This document shows, piece by piece, positions 43,152-52,607 of a DNA stretch of 64,000 nt; the stretch's first letter is position 1; each line of letters starts with the position of its first letter. The notes beneath the pieces are model-generated. The model saw only the letters and a program-made list of their open reading frames with translations, did not search any database and was not told the origin of the DNA. The position numbers and the translations under genes are program-made. Source of the stretch: Niastella koreensis GR20-10 (GTDB lineage Bacteria; Bacteroidota; Bacteroidia; Chitinophagales; Chitinophagaceae); NCBI RefSeq assembly GCF_000246855.1, contig NC_016609.1, forward strand, positions 8,568,744 through 8,632,743, in the 5' to 3' direction.

Positions 43152-44348
43152 ATGAAGAAAGTATATGTCATAGATGCGGTAAGAACACCTATTGGAAAAT
43201 ATGGTGGCGCATTAAGTACCATACGCCCCGACGATCTGCTGGCCCATGTAATTAAATCAGTATTGCAACGCAATGCCTCCATTGATGTGAATGCGATTGA
43301 GGATGTGATTGCCGGCGATGCCAACCAGGCCGGGGAAGATAACCGGAACGTGGCCCGCATGGCGGCCCTGCTGGCTGGTTTACCTGTTACCGTACCCGGT
43401 AATACCGTTAACCGGCTATGCGCCTCTGGCTTACAGGCCATCCAGGATGCCGCCCGCGCCATTATGTGTGGCGATGGCGACCTGCTGATTGCCGGCGGGG
43501 TAGAAAGTATGACCCGAGCCCCCTTTGTTCAGTTGAAATCATCTGGCGCCTGGAACCGTACACCCGAAGTGGTGGACTCTACCATCGGCTGGCGCTTTCC
43601 CAATAAAAAACTCACCGATAAATACTACCCGTACTCCATGGGCGAAACTGCCGAGAATGTGGCCAAACAATGGAAAATAGGCCGGCAGGCCCAGGACGAA
43701 TTTGCCCTGGCCAGCCAGGAGAAATATTTTGCCGCCCTGGAAAAAGGCAGGTGGAAAAATGAAATAAGCGGCGTGGAGATCTTTGGTGGAAAGGATGAAA
43801 AGATCTTCCTCGAAAAAGACGAACCACCACGTTCTACATCCATGGAAAAACTGTCTGGTCTTCGTGCTGCCTTTATAAAAGATGGAACCGTTACGGCTGG
43901 TAATTCATCGGGCATCAACGATGGTGCTGCCGCCATGCTGCTGGCCAGTGAAGAAGCGGTACAGAAATACAACCTGCAACCGTTGGCCCGAATTGTTTCG
44001 ATGGCTGTTGCTGGTGTTGACCCGGCCATTATGGGTATTGGTCCTGTACCTGCTACCCAAAAAGCATTAAAACGTGCTGGGCTTACGGTAAACGACCTCG
44101 ATCTGATAGAGCTGAATGAGGCGTTTGCAGCGCAATCACTTGCCTGTATGCACGACCTGCAACTGGACCCCGCCAAAGTAAACGTGAACGGTGGTTCTAT
44201 TGCCATTGGCCACCCACTGGGTTGCAGTGGCGTACGTATTTCCGCTACCCTGCTGCATGAAATGAAAAGACGGGGAAGCAAATATGGACTGGCTACCATG
44301 TGCGTTGGAGTAGGGCAGGGCGCTGCTGTTATTTATGAAGGTGTTTAG
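43152..44348 (+). CDS. Acetyl-CoA acyltransferase (thiolase)
   Basis: This thiolase-II-type enzyme cleaves 3-ketoacyl-CoA with CoA or joins two acetyl-CoA. The 398-residue protein has the nucleophile C90 in NRLCASGLQA, H in the late IGHPLGCSG motif, and a second cysteine in ATMCVGVGQG. It resembles both acetyl-CoA acetyltransferases and beta-ketoadipyl-CoA thiolases; the window has no other pathway gene, so the substrate is undecided. ATG at 43152 fits the family start MKKVYVIDAVRTPIGKYGG. Confidence 0.92.
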   Translation: MKKVYVIDAVRTPIGKYGGALSTIRPDDLLAHVIKSVLQRNASIDVNAIEDVIAGDANQAGEDNRNVARMAALLAGLPVTVPGNTVNRLCASGLQAIQDAARAIMCGDGDLLIAGGVESMTRAPFVQLKSSGAWNRTPEVVDSTIGWRFPNKKLTDKYYPYSMGETAENVAKQWKIGRQAQDEFALASQEKYFAALEKGRWKNEISGVEIFGGKDEKIFLEKDEPPRSTSMEKLSGLRAAFIKDGTVTAGNSSGINDGAAAMLLASEEAVQKYNLQPLARIVSMAVAGVDPAIMGIGPVPATQKALKRAGLTVNDLDLIELNEAFAAQSLACMHDLQLDPAKVNVNGGSIAIGHPLGCSGVRISATLLHEMKRRGSKYGLATMCVGVGQGAAVIYEGV

Positions 44349-44376
44349 TAAATAGAAATAATATTATAAATTCTTT

Positions 44377-44955
44377 ATGCAGGAAACGGTTCTCAGTACG
44401 CTTATCTATAAATACAACCCCTATGCGCGCTTCCTGGTGGTGTTGTATATAGTAAGCATGTTGGTCCTCTGCCTGTTTATCTGCGACATAATACCGCTGT
44501 ACATCATGTGGACGGCCTTATGCATTTGGGCTATTCCATTGGTGTACGCGGGTATTTCAAAAAAGACGGTGTTTAATTTCCGGTGTATCGATAGCCGCCT
44601 GTTAACGTTATCCCCCTCAGCTATTAAAGTAGGAAAGGAACGATATCCTGTAAAGGATACCAGCATAGAGTTGCATATAAATGCCTACGATGGGTTTGTT
44701 TACCGCATCAGGAAGGAAGGGTTGTTGACACCACAAACCACGCATGGTAACAATAATATGTTACTGTTTACTTACAAAGGAGTTACTTATGATAATGAGT
44801 TTCATTTAAGTAACTACGGCAGTTATACTACACTTTACAAGCTGGTAGGTCAATGGCAGGCTGCCGGAGTTCGGATTACTGTTAAAGAAAACTTTACGCG
44901 GGAATTTGTAACCAGGCAGTATGAAAAGATGAACCGCCCCAAAAGAAAGTATTGA
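44377..44955 (+). CDS. Hypothetical membrane protein
   Basis: This unrecognised 192-residue protein has two adjacent hydrophobic segments at about residues 19-38 and 42-59, then a soluble part with basic and aromatic residues and a basic C-terminus (QYEKMNRPKRKY). The shape resembles small PH-like membrane-anchored proteins, but this is not certain. It lies 28 bp after the thiolase and may be co-transcribed. Confidence 0.65.
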   Translation: MQETVLSTLIYKYNPYARFLVVLYIVSMLVLCLFICDIIPLYIMWTALCIWAIPLVYAGISKKTVFNFRCIDSRLLTLSPSAIKVGKERYPVKDTSIELHINAYDGFVYRIRKEGLLTPQTTHGNNNMLLFTYKGVTYDNEFHLSNYGSYTTLYKLVGQWQAAGVRITVKENFTREFVTRQYEKMNRPKRKY

Positions 44956-44998
44956 TCAGAAAGATAAGTATCATTAGTTTGCAGGTTCAATTGATACT

Positions 44999-45448
44999 AT
45001 GACCTTACAAACTGCTTTATTCCAACTGGAGAAACACCTGCAGGAAGTTCCGCAACATTTCAACCAGTTCTCACCCGAAGTTTTATTGAACAAACCCGCC
45101 CCGGGCAAATGGTCGAAACAGGAAATCCTGGGCCATTTAATTGATTCGGCCATCAATAACCTGAAGCGGTTTACCGATACGCAATATTTCCCCCAGCCTT
45201 ACACGGTAATAAGATATCAGCAGGACGACCTGGTTATTATTAACCGCTACCAGCAATTGCCATTGGAGTACCTGTTGCAATTGTGGAGCATACTGAATAA
45301 GCAAATAGTCAATATTATCAGCACCATTCCTGCTGAGAAGTTGCCCTATACCGTTATCATTCCGTCCGGGGACTCAAAGACCCTCGAATAGCTGGCGATC
45401 GATTATGTGGAGCACATGGAACATCACCTGAAGCAGATATTCGGGTAG
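44999..45448 (+). pseudogene. DinB-fold gene interrupted by an in-frame amber codon
   Basis: The open frame stops at TAG 45389-45391 after 130 residues. The same frame continues to TAG at 45446, encoding LAIDYVEHMEHHLKQIFG, the normal DinB-family C-terminus with HMEHHLKQ metal-site histidines. The codon position matches a Trp in relatives (TLEW), so TGG to TAG would explain it. The shorter product has the first His (HLID) but lacks the C-terminal His and is probably inactive, unless the stop is read through or a sequence error. Confidence 0.8.
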
Positions 45449-45452
45449 CCTG

Positions 45453-46652
45453 TTACACCAGTTTATACAACAACTTCTTCACCATCCGGTAATTGGTCAA
45501 CAGCGACAAGCCAATCAGGAATACGGCGGTTGATAATACACCCCAGTGCAGGAAGGACGACAGCTCGGGCCGGTCGAACATGGCAAAATGATGAAAGGCC
45601 CATTGCATGCCTTCGGTAAGCGCCAGGGCAGCCAGCACTACCAATACGTACACCGGAATAAATTGTTTGGAGACATTTTTACTGAGCCAGTTGGGGGAGT
45701 AACCCATCATCAACAGCAACTGCAGATTGTCTTTACTGCGGGCGATCATCAATTGCAGGTAGAAAGAAAATAACATCAGCGCGAGGATCACCACCAGCAA
45801 ACCAAAAATGCCCAGTCCGCTGAAGATGCCCTGCAGCACCTGCTTTACGCGGCCGAATTTTGTTTTATCCTTGTTTACCTTATAATTCTTTTGTTGCAGG
45901 TAATTTAAAAAATCAGGGTTGTTGGCGTCTTTGGTTTTTATATACAGGCGGGAGGCCTTTACATCGGTAGTATTTCCAAATTTGTTATTGGCCCACTCGA
46001 GGAAGTTTTTGGGAACAATAATCGAATTCACGCGATCGCTCAATGCTACAATAGAGCCGCGGAAAGTTTGCTTCTCTCCATTTTGTCCATAACAGGTAAT
46101 GAATACTACTACCTGCGAAGCGGTCTCCGCCGATAATTGCGGTAACCCATAACCGGGTGCAAACACGTTGTATATTTCCAGGAAGTCGGAAGAGAAGACA
46201 ATGGGGATGTAATCCTGTCCCTCCTTCCAGGTGAAGTTGGGGGGAACCGTGTCGATAAAGTTATTGTCCAGCGACTCCAGGAACATATCGGTGCTGAAGG
46301 GAATGATATCACCGGCGCTTAACTGTACGCGGAAGCGGTTGGCGGTGAGGGGCGATACCCCTTCTATAAAAGGTTTGTTGGCAATGTCTTTAATATCGTT
46401 GGCGTTGAACAGGTTCTTCTCCAACTGCCCCATGGTTTCATTGGTAATGGTTTTGGAGATGGAAATAAAGTCAGAACCTTCTTTACGCTGGCTGTCGCCA
46501 CCTAACAGCTGTTGTATGTTGATGTACATTTGAATAGAACACAACAACAACAATACACCAATGCCTAAACCAATATAGGAGAACCAGCGGGAGCCGGTGT
46601 TGGTGCCTGTTTGCAATAAGGAGCGAATGGGTTTAAATGATACTACTGCCAC
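45453..46652 (-). CDS. ABC transporter permease, FtsX-like
   Basis: This 399-residue inner-membrane protein has one helix near the N-terminus (about 28-46), a large extracytosolic domain (about 50-275) and three helices at the C-terminus (about 285-310, 335-355, 365-385). That is the MacB/FtsX architecture, used by lipoprotein releasers and mechanotransmitting transporters. GTG at 46652 is the start. It lies 9 bp after the ATPase gene on the same strand. The substrate is unknown; neighbours do not reveal it. Confidence 0.82.
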   Translation of the reverse strand: MAVVSFKPIRSLLQTGTNTGSRWFSYIGLGIGVLLLLCSIQMYINIQQLLGGDSQRKEGSDFISISKTITNETMGQLEKNLFNANDIKDIANKPFIEGVSPLTANRFRVQLSAGDIIPFSTDMFLESLDNNFIDTVPPNFTWKEGQDYIPIVFSSDFLEIYNVFAPGYGLPQLSAETASQVVVFITCYGQNGEKQTFRGSIVALSDRVNSIIVPKNFLEWANNKFGNTTDVKASRLYIKTKDANNPDFLNYLQQKNYKVNKDKTKFGRVKQVLQGIFSGLGIFGLLVVILALMLFSFYLQLMIARSKDNLQLLLMMGYSPNWLSKNVSKQFIPVYVLVVLAALALTEGMQWAFHHFAMFDRPELSSFLHWGVLSTAVFLIGLSLLTNYRMVKKLLYKLV

Positions 46653-46661
46653 GGGTAATGA

Positions 46662-47303
46662 TTACAAATGAAAAATTCGGGTGTACGGGAACCAGTCGAT
46701 GCGTTCCAGGTCGGCAAAGATGATAGCCGCATTGCGCAATTTGGCTTCTTCGAGCATCAATTGCATGGCGTTCTGCGAGTTCTTATCATCCAGGTGACTG
46801 AAAGGCTCATCGAGCAACAGGAAATCGAAGGGCTGCATCAGCGCGCGGATGATGGCCACGCGTTGCTGTTCACCATAGCTACAGATGCGGCTTTTGGAAG
46901 TCAGCTTGTTGCCAATGCCCAGCCGTTCCGCCATCTCCCTGATCTTTTCTGCGGGATGAAAAGGATTGAGTTGCCGTTTCAATTCAATATTCTCCTGTAC
47001 CGATTGCTCGGGAAACAGGCGCAGGTCCTGGAACACAATGCTCACATGGTCTTTGCGGTAACCGGCGAAATCTTCGGGCGTATAATTCCTGAGGTTGGCG
47101 GAGTTGTATACGATGTTGCCATTATACTCATTGCGCATGCCGTATAAAAAATGCATGAACGAGGTTTTACCACTGCCTGAAGGCGCCACGATCTTGATAT
47201 ACTCGCCTTTGGTAAAGGTGAGGTCCTGGCGCCAGATCCCGGACTGGGTGCGATGGTTTTCATCGAAATAAACAGGTAACACCTGTTGTAATTGGAGTTG
47301 CAT
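46662..47303 (-). CDS. ABC transporter ATP-binding protein
   Basis: This 213-residue ATPase pairs with the FtsX-like permease. Walker A is PSGSGKTS (41-48), the Q-loop FQDLRLFPEQ (91-100), and Walker B FLLLDEP (161-167). The signature motif reads CSYGEQQRVAI (141-151) instead of LSGGQxQR, a variation that still keeps the Ser, Gly and Gln positions. The D-loop SHLDD follows. ATG at 47303. A hairpin upstream belongs to the neighbouring lipoprotein gene. Confidence 0.85.
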   Translation of the reverse strand: MQLQLQQVLPVYFDENHRTQSGIWRQDLTFTKGEYIKIVAPSGSGKTSFMHFLYGMRNEYNGNIVYNSANLRNYTPEDFAGYRKDHVSIVFQDLRLFPEQSVQENIELKRQLNPFHPAEKIREMAERLGIGNKLTSKSRICSYGEQQRVAIIRALMQPFDFLLLDEPFSHLDDKNSQNAMQLMLEEAKLRNAAIIFADLERIDWFPYTRIFHL

Positions 47304-47330
47304 GCTGCGAAATAATTACTTAATCATGAA

Positions 47331-47371
47331 ACAAGCCTGCTCCTGGGTGTTGTTCCGGTGAGCAGGCTTGT
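47331..47371 (-). terminator. Hairpin terminator of the DUF4836 gene
   Basis: ACAAGCCTGCTC (47331-47342) and GAGCAGGCTTGT (47360-47371) are perfect 12-bp arms with a 17-base loop, 24 bp past the stop at 47395. Confidence 0.75.
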
Positions 47372-47394
47372 TCAATATTTAAATATAATGCTAT

Positions 47395-49074
47395 TTACTG
47401 ATGTAATACTGGTTCAAGCGCTGCAAGGCCTTCTGATGCAGGATCGGTATACCTAACGTGTGCATCAGTGTGATTGCGTCTGGGACCTGTTATTTTAGCC
47501 ATTGAATCCAGGTAGGTGTTGAGCAGTTTCAGGCTATTGGTGCTTTTATCAACCAGGTTTATCTCCATCTCACCTACAAAAGCATCGTCTTTTTGACCAT
47601 CGCTATACATGTACACGTCCTGCCACATGTTGGTTGACAGGTCCATGGTGGCTTTAGAAACGCTGTCGGTAGTGGAGGGAGCCATTGTTTTAATTATGCC
47701 CTGGAGATCGATGTAACCACCAAATGATTTACCGGCAAGGCGGCTAGTAAAGGCGAAGTTATTGTTGCCGCCGCTTAAAAATGCATTCACCTGCTCAGGA
47801 GAATTGCCGGCTGCAAACCAGTCATTGTTCAATTGGAAATGAACATTATTGGTGATGGGCTGCAATTCCTGTGATTTTTTCTGCAGAATGCTGAACAGTT
47901 TGTCGAAAGAAGGCTTTTCGTTAACCGAACTAGCAAAAAGAATATTTACCGGCAGGATATCCTGCTCAATGGCCGGAGACCCGTCTGGATTGATGCCGGG
48001 GGTAGTTTTCCCTTTGATCTTTAGATCGCTTACAGCCAGCAACACATCGCCCTTGGTAGCTTTTACAAACTCTGCCGTGCTGTAGCCTTCGCTGCCCAGG
48101 AAACCGTTCACCATACCATCTACACCCATCATTTTAAGCAGGTCTATAAAGCCCTGTGGCTGGTATTTGAATGCAAATACAGCTACTACATTTTTTGATG
48201 GAATGCGGTTGATCATATCGGCGCTTATTTTGCCGCCGCCATTCTTTTCCATCAGGGCTTTTAACTCCTTATTGACGAAAGCCTTTGTTTTAAAGGTGAT
48301 CTTTCCATTTGCGAAGTTCAGCGCGGCGCCATATGCATTTCCTTCAAACAGGCTGTTCATTTTAAGCAACGACATCATGCCACCCAGGCTGTTATAATAT
48401 TGTTCAGCGTTTACCCAGTAATGGATATCGCCCGGTTCCTTCATTACAGAAACAAAACGCTCATCGCTGACCAGGTTGTTTTTTGAAGGCAGATCGAACA
48501 ACTCCATAGCGAATTTTTGTAAGCTGTCTGTTGTAAAAGAGAACGGTTCGTAGCCGGAGGCGTTAGAGTTGAAACGGTTAGCAAGCGAACCCATGGGCAC
48601 GTCGGAAATGAAAACAAAACGGCTTTTTGTCCAGGCCACCAGGCTTTTGAGACCGGTGTTCAACACGCTTACATCACCTGACTTAACCACCTTACCGCCT
48701 TTGTTAGCGTTGGTAGCAAAGGTTTCAAAAGCAGCAGCATCCTTAATGCCACCTTCAACGGCCATATAGCCACCCTGGTTCTGTTTCTTTACAAATAGGC
48801 CCAGGTCGCTCTGTATATCAACGCCCGAAGTGGCGGGGTCCTGCAAGGTTTTCTTTACAAACGAATCGGTTTCAGTAGTGTAGGCTTCTTTGAACCATTC
48901 GTTTTGCTGAATTTCCTGCCAGCTTAATTTTGAGGTAAGCGACTTCACATTAACATGTAATGCAAAGGCGGCATCTCTGGGAATGGCTAAACCTGATTTA
49001 TCGCTGTGGCTACAGGATACGATACTGGTAAGGGTTACTGCAAGCAGTAAAAATGTTAGTAAGTGACGTTGCAT
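47395..49074 (-). CDS. DUF4836 lipoprotein
   Basis: This 559-residue protein has a lipoprotein signal (MQRHLLTFLLLAVTLTSIVS, then C21). After that it starts LAIPRDAAFALHVNVKSLTSKL, typical of the DUF4836 family, with long alternating alpha/beta segments. The family is Bacteroidota-specific, and its role is unknown. The ATG at 49074 begins the signal; the ten residues upstream were rejected. It is 26 bp after hisS on the same strand, so both may be co-transcribed, although the pathways differ. Confidence 0.8.
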   Translation of the reverse strand: MQRHLLTFLLLAVTLTSIVSCSHSDKSGLAIPRDAAFALHVNVKSLTSKLSWQEIQQNEWFKEAYTTETDSFVKKTLQDPATSGVDIQSDLGLFVKKQNQGGYMAVEGGIKDAAAFETFATNANKGGKVVKSGDVSVLNTGLKSLVAWTKSRFVFISDVPMGSLANRFNSNASGYEPFSFTTDSLQKFAMELFDLPSKNNLVSDERFVSVMKEPGDIHYWVNAEQYYNSLGGMMSLLKMNSLFEGNAYGAALNFANGKITFKTKAFVNKELKALMEKNGGGKISADMINRIPSKNVVAVFAFKYQPQGFIDLLKMMGVDGMVNGFLGSEGYSTAEFVKATKGDVLLAVSDLKIKGKTTPGINPDGSPAIEQDILPVNILFASSVNEKPSFDKLFSILQKKSQELQPITNNVHFQLNNDWFAAGNSPEQVNAFLSGGNNNFAFTSRLAGKSFGGYIDLQGIIKTMAPSTTDSVSKATMDLSTNMWQDVYMYSDGQKDDAFVGEMEINLVDKSTNSLKLLNTYLDSMAKITGPRRNHTDAHVRYTDPASEGLAALEPVLHQ

Positions 49075-49100
49075 ATCATCGTTTTGTTTTAAATAGGAGC

Positions 49101-50468
49101 TCAAATAAACAATTTATTGCTTAGGTCTGCAAGCGGTACGGTTTGCTGGACCCCGGTTTTTAAATTTTTGACAACACCTGTATTATTTTGTATTTCCGTA
49201 CTGCCAATAATTACAATAAATCCGATATTTTTCTTTTCTGCATATTTAAACTGCTTGTCCATTTTTGCCGATTCGTGGTACAATTCGCAGCGAACCCCCT
49301 GTTTACGAAGTAATTGCATAGTATTGAACGCTTTACTGCTTTCTTCGGCGCCCAAATTAAAGAACAGCACCTGGGTGCCGGTGTACACGTCTTCGGGGAA
49401 TAGGTTCAATTCTTCCATAACATCGTAAATTCGGTCAACCCCAAAGCTGATGCCTACGCCAGGGATATTGGGTACGCCAAACAGGCCGGTAAGGTCGTCG
49501 TAGCGACCGCCGCCGCCGATGCTGCCCATTTTAACGCTGGCTGGAGCCTTAGCCTCGAAAATAATGCCGGTATAGTAGTTCAGACCGCGGGCAAGGGTAA
49601 AATCGATAACCAGATTGGCTGTGGTTGAATTTGAGCAAACCGTCTTTAACTCTTGAATCCCTTCAACACCCGACGGATAATTGCCGACCAAGGGTATTAT
49701 TTGCATTATTTTTTCTTCATTGCTCCCTGAAATGTTTAAATATTTTTCAATGATCGTAACCTGTTCCTCATTCAACTCTCTTTGGAACAGTTCTTCTTTT
49801 ACTTTATCCAGTCCAATTTTGTCAAGTTTATCAATGGCGATGGTAATGTCGATCATTTTCTCAGCGCCTCCACAGGATTCGGCAAGTGCAGTCAGGATTT
49901 TGCGACTATTAATACGCAGTTCGTAGCCGGTTAAACCCAGTTGTGAGAAAACATCATGGTAAATATTGGTCAATTCAACTTCGTTCAGTAGTTGTTTGCT
50001 ACCTACCACATCAGCATCACATTGATAAAATTCCCGGTAACGACCTTTTTGTGGTCTGTCTGCCCGCCATACCGGTTGGATCTGGTAGCGTTTGAACGGA
50101 AAGGTAAGCTGCCCATGGTTCATGGCCACGTAGCGGGCAAACGGGATGGTGAGGTCATATTTTAAAGCCCGTTCCGTGATGCCTTTTATATTTTTTCCTT
50201 CCAGCACTTTTTCAAAATCTTCCCGTAGCTGTTGGTGTTTGGCGGTATTATCGAGGCCATTATTTAGAATTCTGAAGATCAGTTTATCGCCTTCTTCACC
50301 GTACTTACCCATAAGGGTTTCCATGTTTTCCATGGCCGGGGTTTCCAGCGGTTGAAAGCCGTACAATTCAAATACGCTGCGGATGGTATTAAAAATAAAT
50401 TGCCGTTTGCGAACTACCTCCGGTCCGAAGTCTCTTGTTCCCGCAGGTATTGATGGTTTGTTAGACAT
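49101..50468 (-). CDS. hisS: Histidyl-tRNA synthetase
   Basis: This class II synthetase charges tRNA-His. The 455-residue protein has motif 1 region PAGTRDFGPEVV, motif 2 FKRYQIQPVWRADRPQKGRYREFYQCD, HisA loop RGLNYYTGIIFEAK, motif 3 GIGGGGRYDDLTGLFG-like block and a C-terminal anticodon-binding domain (about 350-455). ATG at 50468 chosen; the 24 residues upstream are encoded by TTGAATATTGG-type repeats. Confidence 0.96.
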   Translation of the reverse strand: MSNKPSIPAGTRDFGPEVVRKRQFIFNTIRSVFELYGFQPLETPAMENMETLMGKYGEEGDKLIFRILNNGLDNTAKHQQLREDFEKVLEGKNIKGITERALKYDLTIPFARYVAMNHGQLTFPFKRYQIQPVWRADRPQKGRYREFYQCDADVVGSKQLLNEVELTNIYHDVFSQLGLTGYELRINSRKILTALAESCGGAEKMIDITIAIDKLDKIGLDKVKEELFQRELNEEQVTIIEKYLNISGSNEEKIMQIIPLVGNYPSGVEGIQELKTVCSNSTTANLVIDFTLARGLNYYTGIIFEAKAPASVKMGSIGGGGRYDDLTGLFGVPNIPGVGISFGVDRIYDVMEELNLFPEDVYTGTQVLFFNLGAEESSKAFNTMQLLRKQGVRCELYHESAKMDKQFKYAEKKNIGFIVIIGSTEIQNNTGVVKNLKTGVQQTVPLADLSNKLFI

Positions 50469-50499
50469 TTTATAGTTCTCTGAATTTTTGGTCTCGTAA

Positions 50500-50554
50500 T
50501 TGTTAAATGTTGAATATCCAATATTGGATGTTGAAATCAATACCCCTGTCTTTC
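50500..50554. repeat. Intergenic repeat (TTGAATATCCAATATTGG family)
   Basis: TGTTGAATATCC, AATATTGGATGTTG and CGACATTGGAG-like units between hisS and the phosphatase stop; the same family is at 9365-9412 and 62784-62877. Confidence 0.5.
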
Positions 50555-51040
50555 TTACTTCGACATTGGAGATTCATCATTCATTATTCGATATTTCTCT
50601 ATAATCTTATCACATGCCTGATCGATCATGGCGTACACTTCGTGATAGCCTGGTTCGGTTCCGTACCAGGGATCGGGCACATCCCTATTTTTACCGGGAT
50701 GCAGTTCGTTCATCAACAGTTCTACTTTGGCGGCATCGAAATCCTTGCGGGCAATGCGTTGCATTTCCGCCACCACATCTTCGGCCATGGCGTATATTTT
50801 ATCGAACTGTTTAAAATCGGCAGCGGTGAACCGGCGTGCGCGTTGATGGCTGATGTCGATACCATTTAATAAGGCCACTTTTTGCGAAAGGCGATGCGGT
50901 TGTTCTCCCACATGATAGCCATTGGTGCCGGCGCTGTCGATGGTCCATGTCAATCCTTCCTGTTGCGCTTTGTGTTGCAGGATGCCTTCAGCCAGGGGGC
51001 TTCTGCAAATGTTACCAAGGCAAACCATTAAAATTTTCAT
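50555..51040 (-). CDS. Low-molecular-weight protein tyrosine phosphatase
   Basis: This 161-residue phosphatase has the P-loop C7LGNICR13S at the N-terminus, with catalytic C7 and R13, and the general-acid aspartate in DVPDPWYG near residue 128. Such enzymes counter tyrosine kinases or act in polysaccharide regulation; no partner kinase is near. ATG at 51040. The C-terminus ends in YRIMNDESPMSK, partly encoded by repeat DNA. Confidence 0.9.
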   Translation of the reverse strand: MKILMVCLGNICRSPLAEGILQHKAQQEGLTWTIDSAGTNGYHVGEQPHRLSQKVALLNGIDISHQRARRFTAADFKQFDKIYAMAEDVVAEMQRIARKDFDAAKVELLMNELHPGKNRDVPDPWYGTEPGYHEVYAMIDQACDKIIEKYRIMNDESPMSK

Positions 51041-51236
51041 AGTCGGCAAAGATAACTCATAGTTTCTGGTTGTTGGCAGATCGCAGAGGCTGAATAAGTT
51101 GCAACAAAATTGCTGAGTTTGGGCCATTTTATGGAAATACCTTCATTTTGCATCTCATTTTTGAATAAAGTCATTAACCCTGGGATTTTCGTAACATGAT
51201 TATTTCTTATCTTGCCCGGACCCTAAATATGCACAA

Positions 51237-51470
51237 ATGGAAGAGGATTTTGACGACAAAAAGCAAAGGGATTATGTTAACAGGCGATCTATAATGGACC
51301 TTGGTATGGGGATCATTTACACCGGAATGGGTTTGTTGATGGTGTTTGCGGCAAAAGTGGGATTGGACGCTGTTTTCTCTGAACCATTTAACTACATTTT
51401 CGGTGGAATATGTTTGTTGTATGGTGGGTTCAGAATATACCGGGGCATAAGAAGAAACTATTACCGGTAA
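51237..51470 (+). CDS. Small two-helix membrane protein
   Basis: This 77-residue protein has an acidic N-terminus (MEEDFDDKKQRDYVNRRS), then two hydrophobic segments (about 22-43 and 50-64) and a basic end (RIYRGIRRNYYR). Function unknown. It lies 148 bp upstream of the PstS-like gene on the same strand and may be part of that cluster. Confidence 0.65.
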   Translation: MEEDFDDKKQRDYVNRRSIMDLGMGIIYTGMGLLMVFAAKVGLDAVFSEPFNYIFGGICLLYGGFRIYRGIRRNYYR

Positions 51471-51618
51471 GTAATTTTACTAACGCCTGCTGTAAACGAC
51501 AGGGGCATAGTGATCGCAATTGACAAACAATACTGGCTTGAACCGGATTAAATTTTCATTAAACAAGATGGGTTTAATGCTGTTTTGCCAGGCTTTGATA
51601 AACCAAGAAGATATAAAG

Positions 51619-52551
51619 ATGAAATGGACAGGGCACGCTCGACAGGTATTCCTGGGATTAGCAGGGTTCATTGGAATAAACATGATCTTAACTGCATGTC
51701 AATCCCCTAAAGGCCCCATAAAAGCCCAGGAAACCACCACCAGTGGTACCATCCACATCAGTGTGGATGAAAGTTTCAAGCCGGTGATCGACTCTCAGAT
51801 CGAAGTATTTGAATCGCAACATTCCGAAGCTCACATTATAGTGCATTACAAGCCGGAGGCGGAATGCCTGCGCGATCTGAATGTTGACAGTATTCGCATG
51901 GTTATTGTAACAAGAGGGTTGAGTGACGCTGAAGAGGCTACACTTTCCAATAAGTTACAATTTAAGCCCACTTATGGTACCATTGCTTATGACGCTATTG
52001 CGGTGATCATTAACAATGAGGCAAAGGATTCCCTGTTCACCATGCAGGACATTCGTTCCATTGCAAAAGGCACCAGCAATTACAAATATAAAATGTTGCT
52101 GGATGGAAAATCTGCCACCAGCACCGTTCGGTATGTTGTAGATTCGCTGTTAAAGGGTGGGGCGCTGAGCGACAATATTGTGGCTGCGGCAAACACCCAG
52201 GGTGTAATTGATTATGTTTCTAAAAATCAGGACGCTATCGGTTTACTGGGCGTAAGCTGGATCGGCAATAAAGACGATACCACCCAGCTGAGTTTCCTGA
52301 AAAAGGTTAAAATTGCAAAGATCGAGGCGAAGGATGGTTCCTATGTTCGTCCGGTTCAATATAATATAGCCTATGACATCTATCCGATGATTCGACCGCT
52401 GTATTATATTTTAAAGGAAAATTATGACGGACTTGGCAACGGATTTGCAAACTTTCTTATCTACGAAAAAGGGCAGAAGATATTTAATCGGGCATATTTA
52501 TTGCCTGCGAGAATGCATCTGGAGACCAGGAACGTACAGATAAGCAAATAA
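51619..52551 (+). CDS. PstS-like substrate-binding lipoprotein
   Basis: This 310-residue lipoprotein has a signal ending FIGINMILTAC and a bilobal periplasmic-binding fold: HISVDESFKPVIDSQIEVFE, MVIVTRGLSDAE, YDAIAVIINNEAKDS, and AIGLLGVSWIG. Family members bind phosphate-like anions, but no PstCAB genes are present, and the TPR gene follows 56 bp later. I chose the ATG at 51619; the frame starts further upstream with a TTG over non-coding sequence. Confidence 0.82.
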   Translation: MKWTGHARQVFLGLAGFIGINMILTACQSPKGPIKAQETTTSGTIHISVDESFKPVIDSQIEVFESQHSEAHIIVHYKPEAECLRDLNVDSIRMVIVTRGLSDAEEATLSNKLQFKPTYGTIAYDAIAVIINNEAKDSLFTMQDIRSIAKGTSNYKYKMLLDGKSATSTVRYVVDSLLKGGALSDNIVAAANTQGVIDYVSKNQDAIGLLGVSWIGNKDDTTQLSFLKKVKIAKIEAKDGSYVRPVQYNIAYDIYPMIRPLYYILKENYDGLGNGFANFLIYEKGQKIFNRAYLLPARMHLETRNVQISK

Positions 52552-52607
52552 ACTAAATCACGGATTCCTAATACATTATAAATCACTTAAAAAAATAGCG
52601 ACTTACA

